A DNA stretch of 14,918 bases from JBBRLG01 sp038231495 (GTDB taxonomy: Bacteria > Planctomycetota > Planctomycetia > Gemmatales > Gemmataceae). Positions within the stretch are counted from its first letter, which is position 1, and every line of letters begins with the position of its first letter. A model generated the notes under the pieces. That model was not told the origin of the DNA and did not search any database. It saw only the letters and a list, made by a program, of their open reading frames with translations. Below are positions 1 through 5,955 of this stretch, piece after piece. The stretch covers positions 1 through 14,918 of the forward strand of contig JBBRLG010000112.1 of assembly GCA_038231495.1 (NCBI GenBank), given 5' to 3'. A program made the translations under genes and the position numbers.

Positions 1-7
1 CCTCTTG

Positions 8-42
8 GTGAGAAGGCCGCACCGCCGGGCCGCGCTTCTCAC
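8..42. repeat. Short inverted repeat left of the IS
   Basis: GTGAGAAG (8-15) is matched by CTTCTCAC (35-42), leaving a 19-base GC-rich loop. It may be the tail hairpin of a gene lying left of the window. There is no T-run, so a terminator role is only a guess. Nothing else is recognisable in bases 1-76. Confidence 0.25.
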
Positions 43-177
43 GACGCGGCCGGCGAGCGGCCAAGATGCACCCTGTTATACTCGGCGCGGGGCTGAATGA
101 GACATTATCGGATGTGGCCGGAGGGAATACAACAGGGGAGGGTCCATGTTTGGTCGTCTCCAGCCGAGGGTTCCGCG

Positions 178-636
178 ATGGATTGGCTTCGCATCGAGTT
201 GGCCAAAGAACAGCAGCAGATCGTCAACGCCGAACGCGACTCCCACCCCCACGAACACGTCCGCCGCAAGATGGATGTCCTCTGGATGCTCCACTGCGGC
301 CTGACCCGCGAGAAAGCCGCCGAGATCGCCGGACTCGGGCGCGCCACCGTACAACGCTATGTCGCCGCCTTCCGCGACGGCGGACTCGACGGGTTGCGAC
401 GTTGGGGCGTCACCGGCCCCGTCACGGACCTGGCCGCTCATCGCGACTCGATCCGCGAGGAGTTCACGCGCCAGCCCGCGCGCTCCATCGCCGAGGCCGC
501 CGAGCGCATCGAGGGGCTGACCGGCATCCGCCGCCAGCCGACTCAGGTCCGCAAGTTCCTCAAGGGCATGGGCCTGAAATGGCAGCGCATCCGCGCCGTC
601 CCGGTCCCCCCCAAAAAACTCTCGACGAGCATGTGA
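178..636 (+). CDS. IS630 transposase, N-terminal HTH frame (orfA)
   Basis: This frame encodes about 152 residues if started at ATG 178; ATGs at 97 and 112 are also in frame. It carries the DNA-binding half of the transposase: a helix-turn-helix with the stretch TREKAAEIAGLGRATVQRYV, followed by a second winged-helix-like segment ending GLKWQRIRAVPVPPKK. Such domains recognise the terminal repeats in IS630 transposases. The frame runs into TGA at 634-636 without any catalytic residue. The catalytic domain continues in the -1 frame from about 609. The junction is CCCCCCCAAAAAAC (606-619), a good place for -1 ribosomal frameshifting or polymerase slippage. A full-length product of about 355 residues would be normal for the family. 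Alternatively the IS is simply mutated. Confidence 0.8.
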   Translation: MDWLRIELAKEQQQIVNAERDSHPHEHVRRKMDVLWMLHCGLTREKAAEIAGLGRATVQRYVAAFRDGGLDGLRRWGVTGPVTDLAAHRDSIREEFTRQPARSIAEAAERIEGLTGIRRQPTQVRKFLKGMGLKWQRIRAVPVPPKKLSTSM

Positions 637-1244
637 AAGAGCAGGCCCGATTCCTGGGCGAGGAATTGCGGCCCAAGTTGGACGAGGCGTTGGCGGGGAA
701 GAGGCACGTCTTCTTCGTGGACGCGGCGCACTGCGTGTTCGGGACGTTCCTGGGATGCCTGTGGTCGTTCGCCCGGCTATTCGTGCGAGCGGCGTCGGGC
801 CGGCAGAGGCTCAACGTGCTCGGGGCATGGAACGCCGTGACGCGGGAGTTGACAGCGGTGACGAACACGACGGTAGTGAACACGGAGACGATGTGCGAAC
901 TACTGCGTAAACTGGCAGCCCAGGGACTGGCGGGTCCGGTCACGGTGGTGCTGGACAACGCGCGGTATCAGCGGAACAAGGTGGTGCAGGCACTGGCGGG
1001 ATCGCTGGGGATCGAGCTGCTGTACTTGCCGTCGTACTCGCCGAACCTGAACTTGATAGAGAGGCTATGGCGGTTCCTGAAGAAGGAGGCGCTGTACGGG
1101 CGCTATCACGCGACGTTCGCCGACTTCCAGGCCGCCATTCAGGATACCCTCGGCAAGTTGTCCACCAAGCACAAAGACAAACTCGCCTCCCTCATGACCC
1201 TCAACTTCCAGGTGTTTGACAATGTCTCACTCCTGGCCGCGTGA
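609..1244 (+). CDS. IS630 transposase, DDE catalytic frame (orfB)
   Basis: This is the catalytic part, about 210 residues, read in the -1 frame relative to the HTH frame. All three acidic residues are visible: the first Asp in HVFFVDAAH, the second in VVLDNARYQ, and the Glu in NLIERLWRFLKK. The second Asp and the Glu are 34 residues apart, giving the DD34E spacing of the IS630 group. The YLPSYSPNLNLIERLW signature is intact. There is no good start codon with a ribosome binding site near 609, so expression probably depends on frameshifting from the upstream frame. The open reading stretch extends upstream to 66, but that part is the off-frame reading of the HTH domain. The catalytic domain shows no internal damage, so the element may be active. 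Confidence 0.85.
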   Translation, partial: PQKTLDEHVKEQARFLGEELRPKLDEALAGKRHVFFVDAAHCVFGTFLGCLWSFARLFVRAASGRQRLNVLGAWNAVTRELTAVTNTTVVNTETMCELLRKLAAQGLAGPVTVVLDNARYQRNKVVQALAGSLGIELLYLPSYSPNLNLIERLWRFLKKEALYGRYHATFADFQAAIQDTLGKLSTKHKDKLASLMTLNFQVFDNVSLLAA

Positions 1245-1298
1245 AGTATATTGTTCGCGGTGGGAACGAACTAGGCAAGGGGAATCGGCCGCACTGCC

Positions 1299-1562
1299 CT
1301 ATTCCGCGGCCCGAACGATTTGTACAAACCAGGCAGCGCCGGCTTCGTCACCCTTGGCAAGCAGGCGGTCGCGAACTTTATGGAAGAGGTGAATTAACCC
1401 GCGACGCCTGGAAAGCATGTCCGGGTCATCCCCTTCATAGTTCATCAATAGTTCCGTACCGCGGCGCAGTTCCTCCACTGTCAAGGGTGTCGCGGAGTCG
1501 GACGAGCGGTGGCCGTCACCAATGGCATTTTCTAGGTTGTCCAATCGCCTGCGAAGGGTCAT
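1299..1562 (-). CDS. Small hypothetical protein with MTLRRRLD N-terminus
   Basis: This 87-residue protein starts at ATG 1562 with AAGGA about 10 bases upstream, 13 bases after the stop of the zinc-ribbon gene. It is charged and predicted helical, with no membrane segment or cysteine pair. It begins MTLRRRLDNLEN, closely resembling the MSLRAKLDRLER start of the gene before it, so the two share an N-terminal motif. I associate small genes with this opening with a HTH gene in planctomycete cassettes, but that is from memory. No function is known to me. It is the last gene of a leftward run, and the IS630 element lies about 50 bases beyond its stop. Confidence 0.6.
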   Translation of the reverse strand: MTLRRRLDNLENAIGDGHRSSDSATPLTVEELRRGTELLMNYEGDDPDMLSRRRGLIHLFHKVRDRLLAKGDEAGAAWFVQIVRAAE

Positions 1563-1575
1563 ACACTTGATCCTT

Positions 1576-1775
1576 TTAGCGGCCGTTTCGGGGAATTACG
1601 ATTCGCTGCACCGCGCCCTCGTGGCGAGAACAAGGGCGGCGGTCCTCAGACAGTTCCTTTTCGTTGCCCGGATCGCTTTCAATCACCTCAACTTGCCCGC
1701 CCCAACCGCACAGGGCGCAAGCCAGAAGGTCGAGCGGTCCCGTTCCAAACGGTCGAGCTTCGCTCGAAGGCTCAT
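1576..1775 (-). pseudogene. Zinc-ribbon-like small protein, frameshifted
   Basis: The natural start is ATG 1775, which overlaps the TGA of the HTH gene as ATGA (1772-1775) and gives MSLRAKLDRLERD, almost the same opening as the next gene. That frame stops after about 30 residues. The sensible C-terminal part lies in the -1 frame: LLACALCGWGG, then an acidic linker, then RPCSRHEG and RIVIPRNG. This gives a CxxC...CxxH pattern suited to one zinc ion. Restoring one base in the GGG run near 1738-1740 would join the halves into a protein of about 66 residues. An uninterrupted reading from TTG 1818 also exists (80 residues), but its first part is the off-frame end of the HTH gene and it lacks the LR-LD motif. 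It could be a true mutation, a sequencing error, or recoding. Confidence 0.55.
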
Positions 1776-2158
1776 CGTTTTTCCCCTTGTTCGGTGATCC
1801 GGGTTTCGAGTTGTTCAAGGCGCTCGGCCAGGTCGATCAGTTCGACCGCTTTGACGGCGTTCTCAAGAATGCCAAGGGCGGCGCGAATTTCGCTGCCGGA
1901 GTGTCCCCAGGTCAGATTGCGTTCCAACGTATCGGCAGCTTTGCCGGCGGATTGTTGCAACCGGGCAACGGCGGTTTCAACGACATCGCGCCGGGCGGCG
2001 CGAAACTCTCGTTTCAACCCCACTTCCTTCAGCCAGCGGCGAAGCGTGCTTTCGTCCACGCCGGTTTTCCCGGCGGCTTGCGTGATGGTGCCTTCCGTGA
2101 GTAGGGCCACAATCGCGGCGCTTTTCTTGCGGCTCAGTTTTTCGCCGTGTCCGGTCAT
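1772..2158 (-). CDS. Helix-turn-helix protein, terminase-small-subunit-like
   Basis: This 128-residue protein starts at ATG 2158. Residues 9-50 form a helix-turn-helix (KLSRKKSAAIVALLTEGTIT, then AAGKTGVDESTLRRWLKEVG) of the kind found in phage small terminase subunits and transposase orfA proteins. The middle is helical (REFRAARRDVVETAVARL), and residues 100-123 look like a short coiled coil. It is probably a DNA-binding protein. Its role in these cassettes is not known to me, and no large terminase or portal gene accompanies it, so a phage packaging role is not supported. It is followed with ATGA overlap by the zinc-ribbon gene and preceded 53 bases away by the toxin-antitoxin pair. The cassette is a typical accessory one and sits inside the inferred integrated element. 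Confidence 0.7.
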   Translation of the reverse strand: MTGHGEKLSRKKSAAIVALLTEGTITQAAGKTGVDESTLRRWLKEVGLKREFRAARRDVVETAVARLQQSAGKAADTLERNLTWGHSGSEIRAALGILENAVKAVELIDLAERLEQLETRITEQGEKR

Positions 2159-2211
2159 CTGCGTTTACCTGCGGGGTACTGGAATCACAACTACCAGGCC
2201 ACGTTGGCATT

Positions 2212-2601
2212 TTACCGCGTCGGGCCGCGCGGCCGACCTTCACCCTCCGCCTCCTTTAGCGCCCGGTCGATCTTCTCCACCGTGGCGATGCTGGGGGATT
2301 GCTCGCCGTGTTCGATTCGGTTCAAGGTTTCCGGGCGGATGCCGGCGCGGCGGGCCAGTTCCGCTTGCGATAATCCCAGGCGGCGGCGGTGGCGGAGGAT
2401 TTTCCGGGCCAAGGAAACGCGCAGCGCTTGGAGGGCCGGATAGTCGCCGTTCGCATCCCGCGGCGGCAACAACGGCTCCCCTTCATCGGCCTTGTCGCGC
2501 AGGCGCTCGTACTCCGCCACGTCGAGGATGACAACGCGGCGGCCGTTGACCGTGCGCAGCTTGGGGACGTTCGCGCTCTCCGCTACAGGTTTAATCTTCA
2601 T
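2212..2601 (-). CDS. Antitoxin with Phd-like N-terminus and Xre HTH
   Basis: This 129-residue protein starts at ATG 2601, supported by GGAGAG eight bases upstream; a longer reading from 2634 lies inside the toxin gene. Residues 14-40 (KLRTVNGRRVVILDVAEYERLRDKA) resemble the N-terminal strand-helix of Phd/YefM-type antitoxins. Residues 66-117 are a clear Xre/Cro HTH with LGLSQAELARRAGIRPETL and NRIEHGEQSPSIATVEKI. It should neutralise the adjacent RelE-like toxin and repress the shared promoter. The start overlaps the toxin gene's last 11 bases, so translation is probably coupled. The toxin-first order and the Xre domain resemble HigBA/RelBE-like pairs. Confidence 0.85.
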   Translation of the reverse strand: MKIKPVAESANVPKLRTVNGRRVVILDVAEYERLRDKADEGEPLLPPRDANGDYPALQALRVSLARKILRHRRRLGLSQAELARRAGIRPETLNRIEHGEQSPSIATVEKIDRALKEAEGEGRPRGPTR

Positions 2602-2845
2602 AAAAGTCTCTCCGGTGGCCAATCTGGGCAACACTAATCGTGTCGCCCTTTACGGAAAAACGTAAGCGGTAATCGCCCGTCCGCATCCGATACCAGCCGG
2701 CCAGGTTGCCACGCAGAGCTTTGGCACCGCTCACTTTGGGCCAGTGTTCCAAGCGGGCAACGAGTTTCAGCACACGGGCATGGATCGTCTTTGGCAACCG
2801 TTCCGCTTGTTCCAGGGCAGCGGCGGTGATGATGACGGTCGCCAT
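2591..2845 (-). CDS. RelE/ParE-family toxin
   Basis: This 84-residue protein starts at ATG 2845 (MATVIITAAALEQAE). An upstream in-frame start at 2911 would add 22 unconserved-looking residues, and no strong ribosome site decides between them. The RelE fold is evident: a helical N-terminus (LPKTIHARVLKLVARLEHWP), then KALRGNLAGWYRMRTGDYRLRFSV and a terminal IGHRRDFYED. These hold the Arg and Tyr positions expected of a ribosome-dependent mRNA interferase. It forms a type II toxin-antitoxin operon with the following gene, whose start it overlaps. Such modules stabilise integrated elements, which fits the tRNA-type attachment remnant 250 bases upstream. A gyrase-poisoning ParE activity cannot be excluded from sequence. 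Confidence 0.85.
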   Translation of the reverse strand: MATVIITAAALEQAERLPKTIHARVLKLVARLEHWPKVSGAKALRGNLAGWYRMRTGDYRLRFSVKGDTISVAQIGHRRDFYED

Positions 2846-2876
2846 GACGGTAGTATCCGCTCCAAGGGCAAACGGG

Positions 2877-3185
2877 TCAAGGTTCTTGACAGGAGTTGCG
2901 ACCGCTTGCAACGAGCGCCAGCACGGCCCGGCGGATCGGTTCGGGGAGCGTCGGCCACGCGGCGACGAGGAGCGCCAGGTCGGCGTCGGGAATGCCCCCT
3001 TCCCTTGCTACGTCACTACGCCCGGCACTACAGCACGCTATGGGTTGTGGGCGTAAAGTGTTCTCTGGATTGGCGTTGAGTTGCGGGCCGTTCGGATTTT
3101 GGCTCTCTTTGTCCAGGTTCGAATCCTGGCCGGGTAGCTTCCAACCCTTCCTTAAAGCAAATCTTTCGCCAGAGGGGTGTCCCAA
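2877..3185 (-). CDS. Doubtful small ORF reading through the tRNA fragment
   Basis: This open frame (102 residues) begins outside the element and reads through the reverse complement of the tRNA-Gln fragment, giving LPGQDSNLDKESQNP, a familiar artefact of translating tRNA genes. It then enters the element. Its last 35 residues (DADLALLVAAWPTLPEPIRR and following) look like a real helical peptide of a sort I recall near planctomycete integrases. It ends 31 bases before the toxin start, so it could lead the toxin-antitoxin operon. The N-terminal part is very probably not protein-coding by origin. A shorter start inside the element is possible but I cannot identify one. Confidence 0.3.
   Translation of the reverse strand: MGHPSGERFALRKGWKLPGQDSNLDKESQNPNGPQLNANPENTLRPQPIACCSAGRSDVAREGGIPDADLALLVAAWPTLPEPIRRAVLALVASGRNSCQEP
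3094..3137 (+). tRNA. tRNA-Gln(UUG) 3' half, attachment-site remnant
   Basis: The sequence from the anticodon loop to the 3' end is tRNA-like: loop TTTTGGC with TTG at 3099-3101, a short variable region, T-stem CCAGG (3113-3117), T-loop TTCGAAT (3118-3124), T-stem CCTGG (3125-3129), acceptor strand CCGGGTA (3130-3136) and discriminator G. No matching 5' acceptor (TACCCGG or similar) precedes it, and the 5' anticodon strand pairs only partly, so it is a half gene. This is what an element integrating at the anticodon loop of tRNA-Gln leaves at its far end. The orientation implies that the element lies to the left and the original chromosome to the right. It is not a functional tRNA. Confidence 0.7.
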
Positions 3186-3222
3186 CGAACCGCTTCGTGT
3201 TGGGTGTTGCGCGCCGGCCCCA

Positions 3223-3255
3223 AGGAGCGGTTTCTGGGACCGCTCCTCATTTTAT
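3223..3255 (+). terminator. Rho-independent-like terminator after the tRNA fragment
   Basis: AGGAGCGGT (3223-3231) and ACCGCTCCT (3239-3247) form a perfect 9-bp stem with a 7-base loop, followed by CATTTTAT. It lies about 90 bases after the tRNA-Gln 3' end and would be the natural terminator of the original tRNA transcript. A weaker bulged hairpin with CCCAAC and GTTGGG arms precedes it (3181-3203). No gene is visible between 3186 and 3390. Confidence 0.5.
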
Positions 3256-3390
3256 GGGCCCTTGTGAATGCGAAGGCAGGAACGGGCAAAATCAGGCGGT
3301 CAACTGGGGCTGGCGGCCGCGCGGCGACTTGCCGTCCCTGTGCAAAGAAATAGAAAAAAAACACTTGCCGGTTGGAAATAAATTTCTTTG

Positions 3391-3430
3391 GCCGCTTGCG
3401 GCTTTGCATTCTTGCAACGCCGCAAGCGGC
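3391..3430 (-). terminator. Hairpin after the sugar kinase, repeat family B
   Basis: The arms 3391-3408 (GCCGCTTGCGGCTTTGCA) and 3413-3430 are complementary at 17 of 18 positions with a TTCT loop. It starts 6 bases past the kinase stop codon on the leftward strand and probably ends that transcript. The same GCCGCTTGCGGCTTTGC unit recurs after uvrB. Confidence 0.6.
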
Positions 3431-3436
3431 AATTCC

Positions 3437-4519
3437 TTAGCGCTGAATCCGCGCCGAGCCGCCTTGCGCGAACGACTTGACCTGTTCCAAACTCGCCATC
3501 GTCGTGTCGCCGGGGAACGTCGTTAGCAGGGCGCCGTGCGCCCAACCCAAGTTCAACGACTCTTCCGGCGACTCGCCCGATAAAAGGCCGTAAAAGAAAC
3601 CCGATGCGAAGCCGTCGCCGCCGCCGACCCGGTCGTAAACGTCCAGTTCGCACGTCTGGCTTACGTGCGTCTCGCCGCCGACCCAGGCCACCGCGCCCCA
3701 GCTGTGCCGGCTCGTCGAGTGGACTTCGCGCAACGTCGTGGCCACGATCTTGACGTTGGGGTGCTTCGCCACCACGCGGTCGATCATGCCGAAAAAGGCG
3801 CTCGGGTCGAGCTTGGACGCCGCCGTGACCTCCGGGCCGGGGATACCGAGGCCCTTTTGCAAATCCTCTTCGTTGCCGACCAGCACGTCCACGTGAGCCA
3901 TGATGCGGCGGATCACTTCCAGCTCATGGCCCTGGCCGCCGAAGATGCGCCAGAGCTTTTCGCGGAAGTTCAGGTCGAAGGAGACCACCGCGCCGGCCGC
4001 CTTTGCCGCCGCCATGCCCTCGACGATCAGTTCCGGCGTCGTCGCGGACAGGGCCGCGAAGATGCCGCCGCTGTGGAACCAGCGCACGCCGTCGGCGAAG
4101 ATCGTTTTCCAGTCGAAGTCGCCCGGCTTGAGCCGCGCGCCGGCTTCGTTGCAGCGGTTGTAGAAAACGACCGGCCCGCGGACGCCGTGTCCGCGGTCGC
4201 TGTAGACCGTTGCGATGTTCGGGCCGGTGACGCCGTCGTGAGCGAAGCGCTTGTAGAAGGGCAGCACACCCATCGCGCGCACCCGCTCGGCCACGAGGTC
4301 GCCGATGGGGTAATCGACCATCGCCGTGGCGATGCCGGTGCGCAGGCGGAAGCAATCGGAAAGGTTGGCGGCGACGTTAAACTCGCCGCCGCTGACGTGG
4401 ATTTGACACGCGTGCGCTTTGCGGAACGGCACGCTGCCGGGGTCGAGGCGGTGGACGAGTGCGCCGAGCGACAGGAAGTCCAGGGCACCTGTTGCGGGGA
4501 TGGTTAGCGTATTCGGCAT
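3437..4519 (-). CDS. PfkB-family sugar kinase, probably KDG kinase
   Basis: The protein has 360 residues from ATG 4519, chosen because GGAGA lies just upstream; the open frame runs 39 residues further without family-like sequence. The PfkB/ribokinase fold shows in HVSGGEFNVAANLSDCFRLR (residues 41-60), the FDLNFREKLW segment (181-190), NEEDL (216-220) and the anion-hole/catalytic motif VGGGDGFASGFFYGLLSG (298-315) with Asp302 as the likely base. FDLNxRxxLW is typical of 2-keto-3-deoxygluconate kinases, which phosphorylate KDG with ATP in Entner-Doudoroff and uronate breakdown. Fructokinase or another sugar specificity remains possible. The protein is cytoplasmic. It appears monocistronic, with its own hairpin after the stop, and is divergent from the DUF1559 gene. 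Confidence 0.85.
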   Translation of the reverse strand: MPNTLTIPATGALDFLSLGALVHRLDPGSVPFRKAHACQIHVSGGEFNVAANLSDCFRLRTGIATAMVDYPIGDLVAERVRAMGVLPFYKRFAHDGVTGPNIATVYSDRGHGVRGPVVFYNRCNEAGARLKPGDFDWKTIFADGVRWFHSGGIFAALSATTPELIVEGMAAAKAAGAVVSFDLNFREKLWRIFGGQGHELEVIRRIMAHVDVLVGNEEDLQKGLGIPGPEVTAASKLDPSAFFGMIDRVVAKHPNVKIVATTLREVHSTSRHSWGAVAWVGGETHVSQTCELDVYDRVGGGDGFASGFFYGLLSGESPEESLNLGWAHGALLTTFPGDTTMASLEQVKSFAQGGSARIQR

Positions 4520-4704
4520 GATGTTCTCCGACTGGCGCGGCCGATTGCTGCCGCAGTGCCTGCGGCAGTTTCTCACACCCACCACCGGGAAGCAAGGCCA
4601 GCGCTGCCGCCACCTGGAATCGGCATGGAGAGGCACCCGGTTCTCTGTCGTGACAGGGAGCTTTCCGACCCAAAATGCAGCCGCTCACCTTTCCGCGTCG
4701 AATA

Positions 4705-4726
4705 CTGACGCTATAACGAACGTCAG
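4705..4726. promoter_or_regulatory. Possible operator, CTGACG-N10-CGTCAG
   Basis: A 6-bp inverted repeat with a TA-rich spacer (CTATAACGAA) lies in the 258-base gap between the divergent kinase and DUF1559 genes, 52 bases before the DUF1559 start. CTATAAC in the spacer could be a -10 element for the rightward gene. No convincing -35 is seen. Confidence 0.2.
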
Positions 4727-4777
4727 AATGATTGGGCGTTAGGCCTCCTTACTTTCTTACCTGCAGAGGCGAATCCC

Positions 4778-5839
4778 ATGCTGCAACCCTTTCCCCCGTC
4801 CCGCCATCGCGCGTTCACGCTCATCGAGTTGTTGGTCGTCATCGCCATCATCGGCATCCTCATCGCGCTCTTGCTGCCGGCGGTGCAGAAAGTCCGCGAG
4901 GCCGCTGCCCGACTTAGCTGCCAAAACAATTTGAAGCAACTCGGCCTGGCCTTACACAACTACGAGGCGACCGCCGGCAAGTACCCCTCGGCGTTCCTGG
5001 GTAACTCGATGCCGGCCGTCTACCGCGGCTATCCCGATTACTTCTTCAGCTGGAGCACCTTTGCCCAGATGAACCCCTACCTGGAACAGACCGCCATCTA
5101 CAACAGCATGGACCTGACGCAGCCGATCTACGACCCCCGCAACGGCTACAAAATTTCCACCGCCAACCAGTTCGCCATGCAACAGGTCATCAAGCTGTTC
5201 CTGTGCCCCAGCGACGCCGGGCAGCCGGTCATCAACCCAGGCGATTACGGTTTGCCGACGATGGGGCCGACCAATTACGCCGTCTGCGTCGGCACCGGCA
5301 CGACCAAAGGCGGCGCGCCGTACGGCTCGCCCTTGAACTCCGACGGCATGTTTCAGGGGTTGCAAGCTCTCCGCCACGCCGACATGGTCGACGGGCTGAG
5401 TGGCACCGCGTGCATGTCAGAAAGCCTGCTGGGGCAAGGCACCGAGAACGCGACCGGGGCCACGCCGCCCGCCCCCGGCGACCCGCGCTACGTCTACGCT
5501 TACGTCGGGTTCGGCACGCCCGTCACGCCGGCCACCTGCGCGGCGGCGACCACCTGGAACGGTTCGCAGCGACGCGGCTTCACCTGGGCGTCGGGGGAGA
5601 TGCGTTGTGCGTCGTACAACCACTACTACCCTCCCAATTCGCCGAATTTCGATTGCGTGAACAACGACCTGACGACCTACACCGCCTTCGCCTGGCGCGC
5701 GGCGCGCAGTCGGCACACCGGCGGCGTCAACGTGTTGATGGGCGACGGCTCGGTCCACTTCGTCGGCAACGGCGTGGACATGGGCGTGTGGCGGGCACTG
5801 GCCACGCGGGCCGGCGGCGAAGTCGTCGGGGACTACTAA
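4778..5839 (+). CDS. DUF1559 protein with prepilin-type N-terminus
   Basis: This 353-residue protein starts at ATG 4778 with AGAGG upstream. It has a type IV prepilin-like leader: a short basic region (PPSRHR), a likely cleavage site A12/F13 with Glu at +5 (FTLIELL), and a hydrophobic helix to residue 34. LPAVQKVREAAARLSCQNNL then leads into NLKQLGLALHNYEATAGKYP, the hallmark of the DUF1559 (SBP_bac_10) family. The C-terminus carries HTGGVNVLMGDGSVHFV, also typical of the family. These proteins are very numerous in planctomycetes and are presumed surface or pilus-like, with no proven function. After processing it should sit in the cytoplasmic membrane with the large domain outside. Length is normal for the family. 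A 31-bp inverted repeat follows the stop. Confidence 0.95.
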   Translation: MLQPFPPSRHRAFTLIELLVVIAIIGILIALLLPAVQKVREAAARLSCQNNLKQLGLALHNYEATAGKYPSAFLGNSMPAVYRGYPDYFFSWSTFAQMNPYLEQTAIYNSMDLTQPIYDPRNGYKISTANQFAMQQVIKLFLCPSDAGQPVINPGDYGLPTMGPTNYAVCVGTGTTKGGAPYGSPLNSDGMFQGLQALRHADMVDGLSGTACMSESLLGQGTENATGATPPAPGDPRYVYAYVGFGTPVTPATCAAATTWNGSQRRGFTWASGEMRCASYNHYYPPNSPNFDCVNNDLTTYTAFAWRAARSRHTGGVNVLMGDGSVHFVGNGVDMGVWRALATRAGGEVVGDY

Positions 5840-5854
5840 TTGTCACGGACCAAA

Positions 5855-5931
5855 TTGGCGAGCCGGGAGTGTAAGCGACCGGAGTCTATCCCTGAAACGC
5901 ACTCCGGTCGCTTACGCTCCCGGCTCGCCAA
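5855..5931. repeat. Large inverted repeat between DUF1559 and MFS genes
   Basis: The 31-base arms 5855-5885 (starting TTGGCGAGCCGGGAG) and 5901-5931 are complementary at 30 of 31 positions with a 15-base loop. It begins 16 bases after the DUF1559 stop and ends 24 bases before the MFS start. It can form a very stable hairpin that could terminate the DUF1559 transcript. It resembles GGCGAGCCGGG-type dispersed repeats that I recall from planctomycetes. No open frame across it looks real. Confidence 0.8.
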
Positions 5932-5955
5932 TAAGATTAGACGGAGGACCAAGGC

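Larger units (their letters stand above)
77..1250 (+). mobile_element. IS630-family insertion sequence, about 1.17 kb
   Basis: The ends form imperfect inverted repeats of about 33 bases (77-109 and 1218-1250). Both begin TATACT when read inward, and both contain a shared inner block TGAGACATT(A/G)TC (98-109 and the complement of 1218-1229, 11 of 12 matching) plus a shared CGCGG block. TATA at each outer edge (77-80, 1247-1250) fits the TA target duplication of the IS630/Tc1-mariner group, so the element proper is about 79-1248. It carries a two-frame DD34E transposase, and the TGA stop of the second frame lies inside the right repeat. No recognisable gene is interrupted; the insertion lies just beyond the 3' end of the leftward gene at 1299-1562. 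Confidence 0.85.

Noticed and set aside
66..608. Upstream extension of the DDE transposase frame
   Set aside because: It is the off-frame reading of the HTH domain, giving arginine/proline-rich noise.
1772..2158. Phage small terminase and hence a prophage
   Set aside because: The HTH resembles terminase small subunits, but no large terminase, portal, capsid or lysis gene is present.
3060..3137. A complete tRNA gene
   Set aside because: No 5' acceptor strand complementary to CCGGGTA exists upstream and the anticodon stem pairs at only 3 of 5 positions; only the 3' half is present.
3665..4507. Long rightward open frame opposite the sugar kinase
   Set aside because: It is the antisense of a clear PfkB kinase; the translation is His/Arg/Ala-rich low-complexity sequence with no motif, as expected in high-GC DNA.
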